From positions 6,849,001 through 6,913,000 of the forward strand of contig NZ_CP108054.1 in the NCBI RefSeq assembly GCF_036173125.1: a stretch of DNA of 64,000 bases, in the 5' to 3' direction. Origin of the DNA: Streptomyces sp. NBC_00286. GTDB lineage: Bacteria; Actinomycetota; Actinomycetes; Streptomycetales; Streptomycetaceae. A program made the translations under genes and the position numbers. Below are positions 10,329 to 20,613 of the stretch, one piece after another; position 1 is the stretch's first letter; each line of letters begins with the position of its first letter. Under the pieces are notes generated by a model. It saw nothing but the letters and a program-made list of their open reading frames with translations. It had not been told where the DNA came from and searched no databases.

Positions 10329-11009
10329 GTGAACGACTTCCCCGGCAGCGGCCTCTACGCCCGCACGGAGGCCGAGTACACCGGCCCCCGCGCGGAGTCC
10401 CGCTACGTCATCCCGCGCTTTGTCGAGCGCACCTCGCAGGGCGTGCGCGAGTACGACCCGTACGCGAAGCTCTTCGAGGAGCGCGTGATCTTCCTCGGCG
10501 TGCAGATCGACGACGCCTCCGCCAACGACGTCATGGCGCAGCTGCTGTGCCTGGAGTCGATGGACCCCGACCGGGACATCTCGGTCTACATCAACAGCCC
10601 CGGCGGCTCCTTCACGGCGCTCACCGCGATCTACGACACGATGCAGTTCGTGAAGCCGGACATCCAGACGGTCTGCATGGGACAGGCGGCCTCCGCCGCC
10701 GCGATCCTGCTCGCCGCCGGTACGCCGGGCAAGCGCATGGCGCTGCCCAACGCCCGTGTGCTGATCCACCAGCCCTACAGCGAGACGGGCCGCGGCCAGG
10801 TCTCCGACCTTGAGATCGCGGCGAACGAGATCCTCAGGATGCGTGCCCAGCTGGAGGAACTGCTGGCCAAGCACTCCACGACGCCGATCGAGAAGATCCG
10901 CGAGGACATCGAGCGCGACAAGATCCTCACCGCTGAGGACGCGCTCTCGTACGGCCTGATCGACCAGATCATCTCGACCAGGAAGATGAATAGCGCCGCG
11001 GTCGCGTGA
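10329..11009 (+). CDS. clpP2: ATP-dependent Clp protease proteolytic subunit ClpP2
   Basis: 226 residues, the second subunit of the mixed ClpP1P2 tetradecamer. The N-terminal extension (about 30 residues before the FEERVIFLG strand) is typical of actinobacterial ClpP2. The nucleophile Ser is in GQAASAAA, the His in VLIHQP, and the acidic residue in the DIERDK block. GTG at 10329 is preceded by AGGAGA with 5 nt spacing. No terminator is visible before it, which supports co-transcription with clpP1. Confidence 0.95.
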   Translation: MNDFPGSGLYARTEAEYTGPRAESRYVIPRFVERTSQGVREYDPYAKLFEERVIFLGVQIDDASANDVMAQLLCLESMDPDRDISVYINSPGGSFTALTAIYDTMQFVKPDIQTVCMGQAASAAAILLAAGTPGKRMALPNARVLIHQPYSETGRGQVSDLEIAANEILRMRAQLEELLAKHSTTPIEKIREDIERDKILTAEDALSYGLIDQIISTRKMNSAAVA

Positions 11010-11179
11010 CGTAGCGCTGTATCGTCAGCCGCCCCTTGGCACGGTTTGGCGCCGTACGCGTCAAAGTGAACCGCGCCAAGGGGGGCCCGAACGGGGGGCT
11101 AGGCAAGGTACCGTCGGACATAAGGCAGCACCAGGAGCCGCTGGACCTAGGCGTCTCCCAGGCGAAGGGGAAGCACACC

Positions 11180-12466
11180 GTGGCACGCATCGGTGACGGC
11201 GGCGATCTGCTCAAGTGCTCGTTCTGTGGCAAGAGCCAGAAGCAGGTCAAGAAGCTCATCGCAGGCCCCGGTGTGTACATCTGCGACGAGTGCATCGATC
11301 TCTGCAACGAGATCATCGAGGAAGAGCTCGCCGAAACGAGCGAGGTGAGGTGGGAGGAACTCCCCAAACCTCGCGAGATCTACGAGTTCCTCGAGGGGTA
11401 CGTCGTCGGGCAGGAGTCGGCGAAGAAGGCTCTCTCCGTAGCGGTGTACAACCACTACAAGCGGGTCCAGGCCGGTGAGAACGGCGGGAGCCAGAACCGC
11501 GACGACGCCATCGAGCTGGCGAAGTCCAACATCCTGCTCCTCGGCCCCACGGGCTCCGGAAAGACCCTGCTCGCCCAGACTCTGGCGCGCATGCTGAATG
11601 TCCCCTTCGCCATCGCCGACGCGACGGCGCTGACGGAGGCGGGATATGTCGGCGAGGACGTAGAGAACATCCTGCTGAAGCTCATCCAGGCCGCGGACTA
11701 CGACGTCAAGAAGGCCGAGACCGGGATCATCTACATCGACGAGATCGACAAGGTGGCCCGCAAGAGCGAGAACCCGTCGATCACGCGGGACGTGAGCGGC
11801 GAGGGCGTCCAGCAGGCGCTGCTCAAGATCCTGGAGGGCACGACGGCCTCGGTCCCGCCGCAGGGCGGCCGCAAGCATCCCCACCAGGAGTTCATCCAGA
11901 TCGACACGACGAACGTCCTGTTCATCGTGGGCGGCGCCTTCGCCGGCCTGGAGAAGATCATCGAGTCCCGCGCGGGCGCGAAGGGCATCGGCTTCGGCGC
12001 GACGATCCGCTCGAAGCGCGAGCTGGAGGAGAAGGACCAGTTCGAGGACGTCATGCCCGAGGACCTGGTCAAGTTCGGCATGATCCCCGAGTTCATCGGT
12101 CGCCTCCCTGTGATCACTTCGGTCCACAACCTCGACCGCGAGGCGCTCCTCCAGATCCTGGTCGAGCCGCGCAACGCGCTGGTGAAGCAGTACCAGCGCC
12201 TCTTCGAACTCGACGGCGTAGAGCTGGACTTCGAGCGCGAGGCCCTCGAAGCCATCGCGGATCAGGCCATCTTGAGGCAGACCGGCGCCCGCGGCTTGCG
12301 CGCCATCATGGAAGAGGTCCTGCAGTCGGTGATGTACGAGGTCCCGTCCCGCAAGGACGTAGGCCGCGTCGTCATCACCGCGGACGTCGTCCTCTCGAAC
12401 GTGAACCCGACGCTCATTCCGCGTGATGCGCGGGGGCGGGGCTCGGGGGAGCAGAAGACGGCGTAG
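11180..12466 (+). CDS. clpX: ATP-dependent Clp protease ATP-binding subunit ClpX
   Basis: A 428-residue AAA+ unfoldase feeding substrates to ClpP. The N-terminal zinc-binding domain has Cys13, Cys16, Cys35 and Cys38. Walker A GPTGSGKT is at 122-129, Walker B IIYIDEID at about 185, sensor and arginine-finger blocks follow, and the C-terminal small domain is intact. GTG at 11180 has a GAAGGGGAAG purine tract upstream; a longer in-frame opening from 11036 has no family similarity. It lies 170 nt after clpP2, so it could be co-transcribed or have its own promoter in the intervening stretch. Confidence 0.97.
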   Translation: MARIGDGGDLLKCSFCGKSQKQVKKLIAGPGVYICDECIDLCNEIIEEELAETSEVRWEELPKPREIYEFLEGYVVGQESAKKALSVAVYNHYKRVQAGENGGSQNRDDAIELAKSNILLLGPTGSGKTLLAQTLARMLNVPFAIADATALTEAGYVGEDVENILLKLIQAADYDVKKAETGIIYIDEIDKVARKSENPSITRDVSGEGVQQALLKILEGTTASVPPQGGRKHPHQEFIQIDTTNVLFIVGGAFAGLEKIIESRAGAKGIGFGATIRSKRELEEKDQFEDVMPEDLVKFGMIPEFIGRLPVITSVHNLDREALLQILVEPRNALVKQYQRLFELDGVELDFEREALEAIADQAILRQTGARGLRAIMEEVLQSVMYEVPSRKDVGRVVITADVVLSNVNPTLIPRDARGRGSGEQKTA

Positions 12467-12484
12467 CCGCTCGTACGCGTAGCG

Positions 12485-12516
12485 AAGGGGCCCCGGTCAA
12501 CTGACCGGGGCCCCTT
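12485..12516. terminator. Bidirectional terminator between clpX and the convergent gene
   Basis: AAGGGGCCCCGGTCA and its exact complement form a 15-bp stem with a minimal loop. It lies between two convergent stop codons (12466 and 12535). Confidence 0.85.
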
Positions 12517-12534
12517 GCTCGTTGATGCGCGGCG

Positions 12535-13500
12535 TCAGGCCTTGACGCGGACTTCCTTGCGGAACTTGGCCGCCTGCTCGGCCGCCGCTGCGAGGTCGGG
12601 GCCCTTGCCCGCCAGGGCGTCGGCGATGTTCGCGTCGATGGTGACACCGAGGGTGCTGTGGTCACCCCAGATGCACACCGGCATCTTGATCTCCTTGGGT
12701 CCCGCCTCGCCGGTCTCGTCGCCCGGGACCCTGGTCTCCTGGCACTTCAGGACGGCGCCGTCGAGCCCGGCGGGCGTGAAGGCCTTCGGGCTGCCGACGA
12801 GCTCGCCCTTGTCCGTGTCGGACTCCTTCTTCAACTCGGCGAACATGGCGTCGACGACCTTCTCCGGGTCCTCGATCTCGCCGTAGACGCCCACGAACTG
12901 GAGGAGCTTCTGCGACAGCGGGTTGTCCTTGTCCCCGGCCTCGTACGCGGCGTTCACGTCCGTGGGGTTCTTCACGCCGGCTTCCTCGGCGTTCTTGATG
13001 TCTTCCTCGTTGAAGCTGCTGCTGTTCGCGCCTTCGTCGCCCTTCTTGTACTCACCGCTGAGCACCGACGCCGGCGTAGTCAGCTTGTGCGGGCCGTCGT
13101 CCGCGACGTCCGAGGAACCGCCGCCTCCGCCGATCACGAAGTACGCGCCGACCGCGATCGCGGCCACGACCGCCACGGCGCCGATGACGATCCCGGTCTT
13201 CTTCTTGCCGCCGCCGGGAGCGGGCGGCTGCGGCATGCCGTAGGGCGGGGGCTGCTGGCCGTACGGCGGCTGCTGGCCGTAGCCGGGCTGCTGGGGCGGA
13301 GCACCGGGAGGAGTCTGCTGGGGGTACCCGTAGCCCGGCTGCTGCGGAGGAGCCTGCTGCGGGTAGCCATAGCCGGGCTGCGGAGCTTGCGGCGGCTGGC
13401 CGTAGGGGCCCGGCTGACCGCCGGGCTGGCCGCCCGGCTGACCGTACGGTCCGGGCTGCTGGGGCTGCCCGCCGTACGGGCCCGGCTGGTTGTAGCTCAT
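12535..13500 (-). CDS. Membrane-anchored protein with Gly/Pro/Gln/Tyr-rich N-terminus
   Basis: 321 residues. Residues 1-105 are low complexity (repeats such as QPGYGYPQQ and GQPGGQPG). A basic GGGKKKTG leads into one TM helix at about 112-130, followed by an extracytoplasmic domain of about 190 residues with two cysteines (in KCQET and PVCIWGD) that could form a disulfide. The N-terminal repeats face the cytoplasm by the positive-inside rule. ATG at 13500 has GGAGGGGA about 10 nt upstream. Divergent from valS. I do not recognise the outer domain. Confidence 0.85.
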   Translation of the reverse strand: MSYNQPGPYGGQPQQPGPYGQPGGQPGGQPGPYGQPPQAPQPGYGYPQQAPPQQPGYGYPQQTPPGAPPQQPGYGQQPPYGQQPPPYGMPQPPAPGGGKKKTGIVIGAVAVVAAIAVGAYFVIGGGGGSSDVADDGPHKLTTPASVLSGEYKKGDEGANSSSFNEEDIKNAEEAGVKNPTDVNAAYEAGDKDNPLSQKLLQFVGVYGEIEDPEKVVDAMFAELKKESDTDKGELVGSPKAFTPAGLDGAVLKCQETRVPGDETGEAGPKEIKMPVCIWGDHSTLGVTIDANIADALAGKGPDLAAAAEQAAKFRKEVRVKA

Positions 13501-13623
13501 TTCTGGGTTCCCCTCCAGATACTTATGCGTTCCGAACATCCTGTCGTAAGGAGCACACCTGCGGAGCGCCGGGGGCCCACCGTTACCAAACAATCCGGTT
13601 TCGGGACGGGTCCGTAACACCTC

Positions 13624-13629
13624 TAAACT
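13624..13629 (+). promoter_or_regulatory. -10 hexamer of a probable leaderless valS promoter
   Basis: TAAACT ends 6 nt before the GTG of valS, which places the expected transcription start on the first base of the start codon. No Shine-Dalgarno sequence is present. Confidence 0.55.
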
Positions 13630-13635
13630 GACCCC

Positions 13636-16287
13636 GTGACCGACAACGCTCAGCAGCAGCCGCCAGCCAACACCCCCGAACTGCCGACCCAGTACGCGCC
13701 GGCCGAGGTAGAGGGGAAGCTGTACGAGCGCTGGGTAGAGCGGGGTTACTTCGAGGCGGACGCGAAGAGCGAGAAGCCGCCGTACACCGTTGTCATCCCG
13801 CCGCCGAATGTCACGGGCAGCCTGCACCTGGGCCACGCCTTCGAGCACACGCTCATCGACGCCCTCACGCGCCGCAAGCGCATGCAGGGGTACGAGACGC
13901 TGTGGCAGCCCGGCATGGACCACGCTGGTATCGCCACGCAGAACGTCGTCGAGCGTGAACTGGGCAAGGAGGGCAAGTCCCGCCACGACCTGGGGCGCGA
14001 GGCCTTCGTCGAGCGCGTCTGGCAGTGGAAGGCCGAGTCCGGCGGGCAGATCTCCGGGCAGATGAAGCGGCTCGGGGACGGCGTTGCCTGGTCGCGTGAG
14101 CGCTTCACCATGGATGAGGGGCTCTCGGAGGCCGTTCAGACCATCTTCAAGAGGCTGTACGACGACGAGCTGATCTACCGTGCCGAGCGCATCATCAACT
14201 GGTGTCCCCGGTGCCTCACCGCCATCTCGGACATCGAGGTCGAGTACCAGGACGACGACGGCGAGCTCGTCTCCATGAAGTACGGCGAGGGGGACGAGAC
14301 GATCGTCGTCGCCACCACCCGTGCCGAGACGATGCTCGGTGACACGGCGGTTGCCGTCCACCCCGGCGACGAGCGCTACAAGCACCTTGTCGGCAAGCTC
14401 ATCAAGCTGCCGCTGACCGACCGTTCCATCCCGGTCGTCGCGGACGAGCACGTCGATCCCGAGTTCGGCACGGGCGCCGTCAAGGTGACCCCGGCACACG
14501 ACCCGAACGACTTCGAGATCGGCCAGCGGCACGACCTGCCCGCCATCACGATCATGGACGAGCACGCCGTCATCACGGCACACGGCCCCTTTCAGGGCCT
14601 GGACCGGCTTGAGGCCCGTTCCGCGATCGTCGCCGCCCTGCGCGCCGAGGGCCGGATCGTCGCCGAGAAGCGGCCGTACGTCCACTCCGTGGGCCACTGC
14701 TCGCGCTGCAAGACCACCATCGAGCCGCGGCTGTCCATGCAGTGGTGGGTCAAGGTCGGCCCGCTCGCCAAGGCCGCCGGTGACGCGGTCCGCGACGGCC
14801 GGGTCAAGATCCACCCGCAGGAGATGGAGAAGCGGTACTTCGACTGGGTCGACAACCTCCACGACTGGTGCATCTCGCGGCAGTTGTGGTGGGGACACCG
14901 GATTCCGGTCTGGTACGGGCCGAACGGCGAGGTCGTCTGCGTCGGCCCCGACGACGAAGCCCCGACCGGCGAGGGCTGGACGCAGGACACCGACGTCCTC
15001 GACACCTGGTTCTCCTCCGGCCTGTGGCCGTTCTCCACGCTCGGCTGGCCCGAACAGACCGAGAGCCTCGCGAAGTTCTACCCGAACTCCGTCCTGGTCA
15101 CCGGCTACGACATCCTCTTCTTCTGGGTCGCCCGGATGATGATGTTCGGCCTGTACGCGATGGACGGCACCCCGCCGTTCCACACCATCGCCCTGCATGG
15201 GATGGTCCGCGACCAGTTCGGCAAGAAGATGTCGAAGTCCTTCGGCAACGCGGTCAACCCGCTGGACTGGATGGACAAATACGGCTCCGACGCCCTGCGC
15301 TTCACGCTCGCGCGCGGTGCCAACCCGGGTGTGGACGTGCCGATCGGCGAGGACTGGGTCCAGGGTTCGCGCAACTTCGCCAACAAGATCTGGAACGCCA
15401 CGCGCTTCGCGCTGATGAACGGCGCCACGATCGACGGCGAACTGCCACCGGTCGAGCAGCTGTCGTCCACCGACCGCTGGATCCTGTCCCGGCTGAACGC
15501 GACGGTCGCGGAGGTCGACGCCTTCTACGAGGACTACCAGTTCGCCAAGCTGTCGGACGCCCTGTTCCACTTCGCCTGGGACGAAGTCTTCGACTGGTAC
15601 GTCGAGCTGTCCAAGACGACGTTCAACGCGGGCGGTCCTGCGGCCGACGTCAGCAAGCGGGTCCTGGGTGAGGTCCTGGACGTCACGCTGCGGCTGCTGC
15701 ACCCGATCGTCCCGTTCGTCACGGAGACGCTGTGGACCACGCTCACGGGCGGCGAGTCCGTGGTGATCGCGGACTGGCCTGCCGCTGTGTTTGTTCCTGG
15801 TGCTGACGCACCGGGCGGGTTCCGTGACACGGCGGCCGAGCGGGAGATCGAGACGCTTCAGCAGGTCATCACGGAGGTTCGCCGCTTCCGTGCCGATCAG
15901 GGGCTCCAGCCCGGCCAGCGCGTCCCGGCCCGGCTCACCCTCGACGGGACCGCCCTGGCCCCGCACGAGGCGGCCATCCGCCAGCTGCTGCGTCTCCAGC
16001 CGGAGGGCGAGGGCTTCGCGGCCACGGCGACGCTGCCGGTCGCGGGCGCGCAGGTCGCGCTGGATCTCTCCGGCACGATCGACGTGGCCGCGGAACGGAA
16101 GCGGCTCGCGAAGGATCTGGCCGCCGCCCAGAAGGAACGCCAGCAGGCCGAGGCGAAGCTGGGCAACGAGGCGTTCCTCGCGAAGGCCCCGGAGCAGGTC
16201 GTGGACAAGATCCGTACGCGGCTTGCCAAGGCCGGCGAGGACATCGCGCGGATTCAGGCGCAGTTGGAGCGGTTGCCGCAGGGTTAG
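13636..16287 (+). CDS. valS: Valyl-tRNA synthetase
   Basis: An 883-residue class I aminoacyl-tRNA synthetase that charges tRNA-Val. The HIGH-class motif HLGH is at residues 64-67 and KMSKS at 531-535. A CP1 editing domain lies between, the anticodon-binding domain follows at about 620-760, and a C-terminal coiled coil ([22 protein letters not shown]) ends the protein. The length is normal for bacterial ValRS. The start lacks a ribosome-binding site and has a -10 hexamer just upstream, so translation is probably leaderless. A GC hairpin with a T-run follows it. Confidence 0.97.
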   Translation: MTDNAQQQPPANTPELPTQYAPAEVEGKLYERWVERGYFEADAKSEKPPYTVVIPPPNVTGSLHLGHAFEHTLIDALTRRKRMQGYETLWQPGMDHAGIATQNVVERELGKEGKSRHDLGREAFVERVWQWKAESGGQISGQMKRLGDGVAWSRERFTMDEGLSEAVQTIFKRLYDDELIYRAERIINWCPRCLTAISDIEVEYQDDDGELVSMKYGEGDETIVVATTRAETMLGDTAVAVHPGDERYKHLVGKLIKLPLTDRSIPVVADEHVDPEFGTGAVKVTPAHDPNDFEIGQRHDLPAITIMDEHAVITAHGPFQGLDRLEARSAIVAALRAEGRIVAEKRPYVHSVGHCSRCKTTIEPRLSMQWWVKVGPLAKAAGDAVRDGRVKIHPQEMEKRYFDWVDNLHDWCISRQLWWGHRIPVWYGPNGEVVCVGPDDEAPTGEGWTQDTDVLDTWFSSGLWPFSTLGWPEQTESLAKFYPNSVLVTGYDILFFWVARMMMFGLYAMDGTPPFHTIALHGMVRDQFGKKMSKSFGNAVNPLDWMDKYGSDALRFTLARGANPGVDVPIGEDWVQGSRNFANKIWNATRFALMNGATIDGELPPVEQLSSTDRWILSRLNATVAEVDAFYEDYQFAKLSDALFHFAWDEVFDWYVELSKTTFNAGGPAADVSKRVLGEVLDVTLRLLHPIVPFVTETLWTTLTGGESVVIADWPAAVFVPGADAPGGFRDTAAEREIETLQQVITEVRRFRADQGLQPGQRVPARLTLDGTALAPHEAAIRQLLRLQPEGEGFAATATLPVAGAQVALDLSGTIDVAAERKRLAKDLAAAQKERQQAEAKLGNEAFLAKAPEQVVDKIRTRLAKAGEDIARIQAQLERLPQG

Positions 16288-16307
16288 CAGGCGGTGTTAC
16301 GTGGCTG

Positions 16308-16343
16308 AAGGCGCCCGGAGCTGGAAGGCCCCGGGCGCCTTTT
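16308..16343 (+). terminator. Intrinsic terminator after valS
   Basis: AAGGCGCCCGG (16308-16318) pairs with CCGGGCGCCTT (16331-16341) and runs into a T-tract at 16340-16343. It lies between valS and folC. Confidence 0.75.
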
Positions 16344-16393
16344 GCCGCCCAGCGGCACGACTGCCCGCAGCTACGCCTGTCAGTCCGGCTCCG

Positions 16394-16399
16394 TAGACT
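16394..16399 (+). promoter_or_regulatory. -10 hexamer of a probable leaderless folC promoter
   Basis: TAGACT ends 6 nt before the folC GTG, the same spacing as for valS. There is no Shine-Dalgarno sequence. Confidence 0.55.
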
Positions 16400-16405
16400 G
16401 GCCCC

Positions 16406-17914
16406 GTGAGTGAGCTCCCCCCAGACCCCAGCAGCGAACCCGACCCCTTCGAAGAGATCGTCGAGGCGGAGACGCAGCGCGACCCCGATCTCGCGGTGAT
16501 CGAGGCCGGCAGCCGTACTCTGCGCGCCCAGGGTGCGCCGCCGGAGGCCGATGTTCCCGCGCGGCCGGCCGATCCCGAGGTCGACAAGGCGTTGCGCGAG
16601 GTCGAGGCCGAGTTGGCCACGCGGTGGGGTGAGACGAAGCTGGAGCCGTCGATCACGCGGATCGCCGCGCTGATGGACGTACTGGGGGAGCCGCAGCGCT
16701 CGTACCCCTCGATCCACATCACGGGGACGAACGGCAAGACGTCCACGGCCCGCATGATCGAGGCCCTGCTCGGCGCCTTCGAACTGCGCACCGGGCGCTA
16801 CACCTCGCCGCACGTCCAGTCGATCACCGAGCGGATCAGCCTGGACGGCGCGCCGATGGACGCCGAGCGGTTCGTGGAGACGTACCGGGACATTCAGCCG
16901 TACGTCGAGATGGTGGACGGGCAGCAGGAGTTCCGGCTGTCCTTCTTCGAGGTGCTGACGGGGATGGCGTACGCGGCATTCGCGGACGCCCCGGTCGATG
17001 TGGCCGTCGTCGAAGTGGGCATGGGCGGCAGCTGGGACGCCACGAATGTGATCGACGGTGATGTCGCCGTGGTGACCCCCATCGATCTCGACCACACCGA
17101 CCGACTGGGCAATACGCCCGGCGAGATCGCCGTGGAGAAGGCGGGCATCGTCAAGCAGGGCGCGACCGTGATTCTGGCGCAGCAGCCGGTCGACGCGGCG
17201 CAGGTGATGCTGAAGAAGGCCGTCGAGGTCGATGCGACGGTTGCCCGCGAAGGGCTGGAGTTCGGGGTCGTGTCGCGTCAACTGGCCGTCGGTGGGCAGC
17301 TGTTGACCCTGCGCGGGCTCGGCGGGGAGTACGAGGAAGTGTTTCTGCCGGTGCACGGCGCGTACCAGGCGCACAACGCAGCCGTCGCGCTCGCCGCGGT
17401 GGAGGCGTTCTTCGGTGTGGGTGCGGCGCGGGCGGACCGGCTCGATATCGACACCGTGCGGAAGGCGTTCGCGGCGGTGGCCGCGCCGGGGCGGATGGAG
17501 GTCGTGCGGCGGTCGCCGACCGTGGTGCTGGACGCCGCGCACAATCCGGCGGGGGCCCGGGCGACCGCCGAGGGTGTCAGTGAGGTGTTCGACTTCAGCC
17601 GGCTGATCGGCGTGGTGGGGGTGAGCGGCGACAAGAACGTACGCGGGCTGCTGGAGGCTTTTGAGCCGATCTTCGCCGAGGTGGTGATCACGCAGAACTC
17701 CAGCCATCGGGCCATGGACGCGGATGCGCTGGCCGCGCTGGCTGTTGAGGTGTTCGGGGAGGAGCGGGTTCAGGTGGAGCCGCGGCTTGATGATGCGCTG
17801 GAGGCGGCGATCACTCTGGCCGAGGAGGAGGGGGAGTTCGCGGGTGGGGGCGTGCTCGTGACCGGGTCCGTTATCACCGTGGGTGAGGCTCGGTTGTTGT
17901 TGGGGAGGAGGTGA
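16406..17914 (+). CDS. folC: Folylpolyglutamate synthase / dihydrofolate synthase
   Basis: A 502-residue ATP-dependent ligase that adds glutamate to dihydropteroate and folates. The P-loop GTNGKT is at residues 107-112. The Mur-ligase central block with VEVGMGGSWDATN, the DLDHTDRLG segment and the C-terminal ligase domain with LDAAHNPAG are all present. About 55 acidic residues precede the fold, an extension common in Streptomyces. GTG at 16406 sits 6 nt after a -10 hexamer. The next gene overlaps its stop by 4 nt. Confidence 0.95.
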   Translation: MSELPPDPSSEPDPFEEIVEAETQRDPDLAVIEAGSRTLRAQGAPPEADVPARPADPEVDKALREVEAELATRWGETKLEPSITRIAALMDVLGEPQRSYPSIHITGTNGKTSTARMIEALLGAFELRTGRYTSPHVQSITERISLDGAPMDAERFVETYRDIQPYVEMVDGQQEFRLSFFEVLTGMAYAAFADAPVDVAVVEVGMGGSWDATNVIDGDVAVVTPIDLDHTDRLGNTPGEIAVEKAGIVKQGATVILAQQPVDAAQVMLKKAVEVDATVAREGLEFGVVSRQLAVGGQLLTLRGLGGEYEEVFLPVHGAYQAHNAAVALAAVEAFFGVGAARADRLDIDTVRKAFAAVAAPGRMEVVRRSPTVVLDAAHNPAGARATAEGVSEVFDFSRLIGVVGVSGDKNVRGLLEAFEPIFAEVVITQNSSHRAMDADALAALAVEVFGEERVQVEPRLDDALEAAITLAEEEGEFAGGGVLVTGSVITVGEARLLLGRR

Positions 17915-18273
17915 GGGCTGTGCGTACGCTCTGTGCTTCTACGTTGATCGGTGAGGTCTTCGTTATCGGCTTTGCCGGGCTTGTGGCTATGAAGGATCCT
18001 GATCTGTCCATGGCCACGGTCTGGACGGTGAGTGGCGTCGCGATGCTGCTGTGCGTGTTGCTGTGCGGGGTGGTGACGCGGCCGGGGGGTGTTCAGCTGG
18101 GCTGGGCGCTGCAGATCGCGCTGATCGCGTCCGGGTTCGTCGTGCCGACGATGTTCCTCTTGGGGGCGATCTTTGCGGCGTTGTGGTGGGCTTCGGTTCA
18201 TTACGGGCGGAAGGTTGACGAGGCGAAGGCGCGGTTTGCTGCGCAGGCTGAGGGGGAGCGGAGGGCGGCGTAG
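17911..18273 (+). CDS. DUF4233 family membrane protein
   Basis: 120 residues with four hydrophobic segments (about 8-25, 35-55, 62-82 and 84-98) and a charged C-terminus. The GTG overlaps the folC stop (GTGA), with GGGAGGAG in the end of folC serving as ribosome-binding site. Such proteins follow folC in many actinobacteria; the function is unknown. Confidence 0.85.
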   Translation: MRAVRTLCASTLIGEVFVIGFAGLVAMKDPDLSMATVWTVSGVAMLLCVLLCGVVTRPGGVQLGWALQIALIASGFVVPTMFLLGAIFAALWWASVHYGRKVDEAKARFAAQAEGERRAA

Positions 18274-18283
18274 TTCGCCTGCG

Positions 18284-18484
18284 GCGGGCCTTTCCCCAGC
18301 CCCGCCCCTTCCCGGCTGTATCAATTTGCGGCTCCGCCGCGTGGGGTGGCTCCGCCCCCAGGCCCCCTGCCTCCGGCGTGGGGGTGGGTTCGTGGGGCGG
18401 GTGGGGGCGCCAACGGGGTGGGGGGATGACAGTCGTGTCGCGGCTGCGGGTGCGTCGTGGCTTGTCGCGCAGTTCCCCGCGCCC
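18284..18484 (+). repeat. Composite intergenic repeat, plus orientation
   Basis: Starts 10 nt after the DUF4233 stop with CTTTCCCCAGCCCCGCCCCT. It then has CAATTTGCGGCTCCGCCGCG and CCCCAGGCCCCCTGCCTCCG, a G-rich spacer, and GGCTTGTCGCGCAGTTCCCC. It is the direct-repeat counterpart of 39895-40145. There is no gene here. Confidence 0.8.
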
Positions 18485-18619
18485 CTGAAAGGCCTGCGGC
18501 TGCCCGGCGCCTGAAAGGCCTGCGGCCGCCCGATGCCCTGAAAAGGCTGCGGCTGCCCGCGCCCCCTGAAAGGCCTGCGGTTGCCCGAGTCGCTGAAAAG
18601 GCTGCGGCTGCCCGCGTCC
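18485..18619 (+). repeat. Five tandem 26-28-bp repeats
   Basis: Units begin CTGAAA(A)GGC at 18485, 18511, 18538, 18566 and 18593, with consensus CTGAAAGGCCTGCGGCTGCC plus a variable 6-8 nt. They fill the gap between the composite repeat and the ndk promoter region and do not form an open gene. Confidence 0.85.
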
Positions 18620-18691
18620 CTATCGGGGCGCCGCCCCCAAGTGCGCCCTGTAATCTCTGTGGTCCCACCCCTGTTGCTAAGGAGTTCCCAC

Positions 18692-19105
18692 GTGAGCCAG
18701 CGCACCCTCGTCCTTCTCAAGCCCGATGCTGTTCGTCGTGGCCTGACCGGCGAGATCATCAGCCGTATTGAGCGTAAGGCCGGCTGGCAGATCACCGCGC
18801 TGGAGTTGCGGAACCTGGATCAGGAGACCCTGGAGCTGCACTACGGCGAGCACAAGGGCAAGCCTTTCTATGAGCCGCTGGTCGAGTTCATGGCCTCGGG
18901 GCCTGTGGTTGCTCTCGTTGTCGAGGGGGAGCGGGTCATCGAGGGGGTGCGGGCTCTTGCGGGGCCTACGGATCCGATCGCGGCGGCTCCTGGTTCCATT
19001 CGTGGGGACTTCGGGGTGATCGTTCGCGAGAACCTGATCCACGCTTCGGACTCCGAGGAGTCCGCCGAGCGTGAGATGAAGATCTTCTTCCCTGGGCTGG
19101 CTTGA
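18692..19105 (+). CDS. ndk: Nucleoside-diphosphate kinase
   Basis: 137 residues, exchanging gamma-phosphate between NTPs and NDPs. TLVLLKPDAV at the N-terminus and the active-site His in NLIHASDS are the diagnostic blocks. GTG at 18692 has AAGGAG 7 nt upstream, and TAATCT at about 18650 is a plausible -10. It is a monocistronic gene ended by the hairpin at 19202. Confidence 0.97.
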   Translation: MSQRTLVLLKPDAVRRGLTGEIISRIERKAGWQITALELRNLDQETLELHYGEHKGKPFYEPLVEFMASGPVVALVVEGERVIEGVRALAGPTDPIAAAPGSIRGDFGVIVRENLIHASDSEESAEREMKIFFPGLA

Positions 19106-19201
19106 TCGCCGATATCCGGTCCTGTCCGTCCGCGACACGGCACACCCAGGCGGCGTACGCGAAGATTTTCTGACGATGCGTCAACCCTGAGCCATATCTG
19201 A

Positions 19202-19235
19202 CCAGGCCCTGCCGCAAAAAGGCGGCGGGGCCTGG
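19202..19235 (+). terminator. Terminator after ndk
   Basis: CCAGGCCCTGCCGC and its complement (one G-T pair) form a 14-bp stem around AAAAAG, about 100 nt after the ndk stop. Confidence 0.8.
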
Positions 19236-19442
19236 CATATGCGTGGCGATCGGGGGAACGCTTGCCTCCATTGGCTCGTCTCCACAAGCGAGGCGGCACA
19301 TCATCTGCTGACAATGGCGAAGACCCTCGCGCGGTGTTCGGTGCAGGCGAGACTACGATGGAAGCCTTCACGTCACAGCGCTCACCCTCGCCGACCTAAC
19401 AAGCCATCAAAAGCTCCACTTGGGAAGGCCAGACGAATCCTG
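19236..19442 (+). promoter_or_regulatory. mreB upstream region
   Basis: No gene. TACGAT at 19354-19359 is a candidate -10 about 85 nt before mreB; no strong -35 is visible. The region should carry the promoters for the mre cluster, but I cannot assign more from sequence. Confidence 0.4.
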
Positions 19443-20474
19443 ATGGGGAACTCAATGTCGTTCATCGGCCGTGACATGGCTGTCGACCTCGGGACCGCCA
19501 ACACGCTGGTGTACGTCAGGGGTCGAGGGATCGTACTCAACGAGCCGTCCGTCGTCGCGATCAACACCAACACCGGTGGCATCCTCGCCGTCGGTGCCGA
19601 AGCGAAGAAGATGATCGGCCGGACTCCCGGCAACATCGTCGCCGTGCGTCCGCTGAAGGACGGCGTCATCGCCGACTTCGAGATCACCGAGCGGATGCTC
19701 CGCTACTTCATTCTGAAGATCCACAAGAGGCGGTATCTCGCCCGGCCGAGGGTCGTCGTCTGTGTGCCCTCGGGGATCACCGGAGTCGAGCGGCGCGCCG
19801 TCATCGAGGCCTCCTCCCAGGCCGGTGCCCGCCAGGTGCACATCATCGAGGAGCCGATGGCCGCGGCCATCGGCTCCGGACTGCCGGTCCACGAGGCCAC
19901 GGGCAACATGGTGGTGGACATCGGCGGCGGCACCACGGAGGTCGCGGTCATCTCGCTCGGTGGAATCGTCACGGCACAGTCCATCCGTGTCGCGGGCGAC
20001 GAACTGGACAACGCGATCATCCAGCACATCAAGAAGGAGTACAGCCTCCTTCTCGGTGAGCGGACTGCCGAGCAGATCAAGATCACGATTGGTTCGGCGT
20101 ACGACCTCGACGCTGACGAACACACCGAAATCCGCGGCAGGGACCTGGTCTCCGGCCTGCCGAAGACCGTCGTCATCTCCGCCGCCGAAGTGCGCAAGGC
20201 GATCGAGGAGCCGGTCAACGCGATCGTCGACGCGGTCAAGACCACCCTCGACAAGTGTCCTCCGGAGCTGTCCGGTGACGTCATGGACCGCGGGATCGTC
20301 CTCACCGGCGGCGGTGCGTTGCTGCGCGGGCTCGACGAGCGGCTGCGGCGCGAGACCGGGATGCCGATCCATATCGCCGAGGATCCGCTGGACAGTGTGG
20401 CGCTCGGTTCCGGCAAGTGCGTAGAGGAGTTCGAGGCGCTCCAGCAGGTGCTGGACGCCCAGCCCCGCAGATGA
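19443..20474 (+). CDS. mreB: Rod-shape protein MreB (actin-like)
   Basis: A 343-residue bacterial actin that in Streptomyces supports spore-wall synthesis rather than vegetative growth. The phosphate-1 block [10 protein letters not shown], the phosphate-2 block [18 protein letters not shown] and the adenosine block [13 protein letters not shown] are intact. ATG at 19443 gives the usual family length. A second ATG at 19455 has a better-placed GGGGAA and is the main alternative (339 residues). First gene of the mreB-mreC-mreD-pbp2-rodA cluster. Confidence 0.96.
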   Translation: MGNSMSFIGRDMAVDLGTANTLVYVRGRGIVLNEPSVVAINTNTGGILAVGAEAKKMIGRTPGNIVAVRPLKDGVIADFEITERMLRYFILKIHKRRYLARPRVVVCVPSGITGVERRAVIEASSQAGARQVHIIEEPMAAAIGSGLPVHEATGNMVVDIGGGTTEVAVISLGGIVTAQSIRVAGDELDNAIIQHIKKEYSLLLGERTAEQIKITIGSAYDLDADEHTEIRGRDLVSGLPKTVVISAAEVRKAIEEPVNAIVDAVKTTLDKCPPELSGDVMDRGIVLTGGGALLRGLDERLRRETGMPIHIAEDPLDSVALGSGKCVEEFEALQQVLDAQPRR

Positions 20475-20613
20475 AGTAACTCTTCGATTCCGCCGTACGG
20501 GATGATCTCCTCTCGTACGGCGGATCGTTGATATAGAGGCATAAGCTCCCCCAAAGCGCCCCGGCCGAGGGGAGCCCCACACGAATCCGATAAGGAAGGC
20601 ACGGCCGCCGCAC

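Noticed and set aside
13501..15966. N-terminal extension of the minus-strand gene at 12535 to 1143 codons
   Set aside because: It runs antisense through valS. The ATG at 13500 has a good ribosome-binding site and begins the real low-complexity protein.
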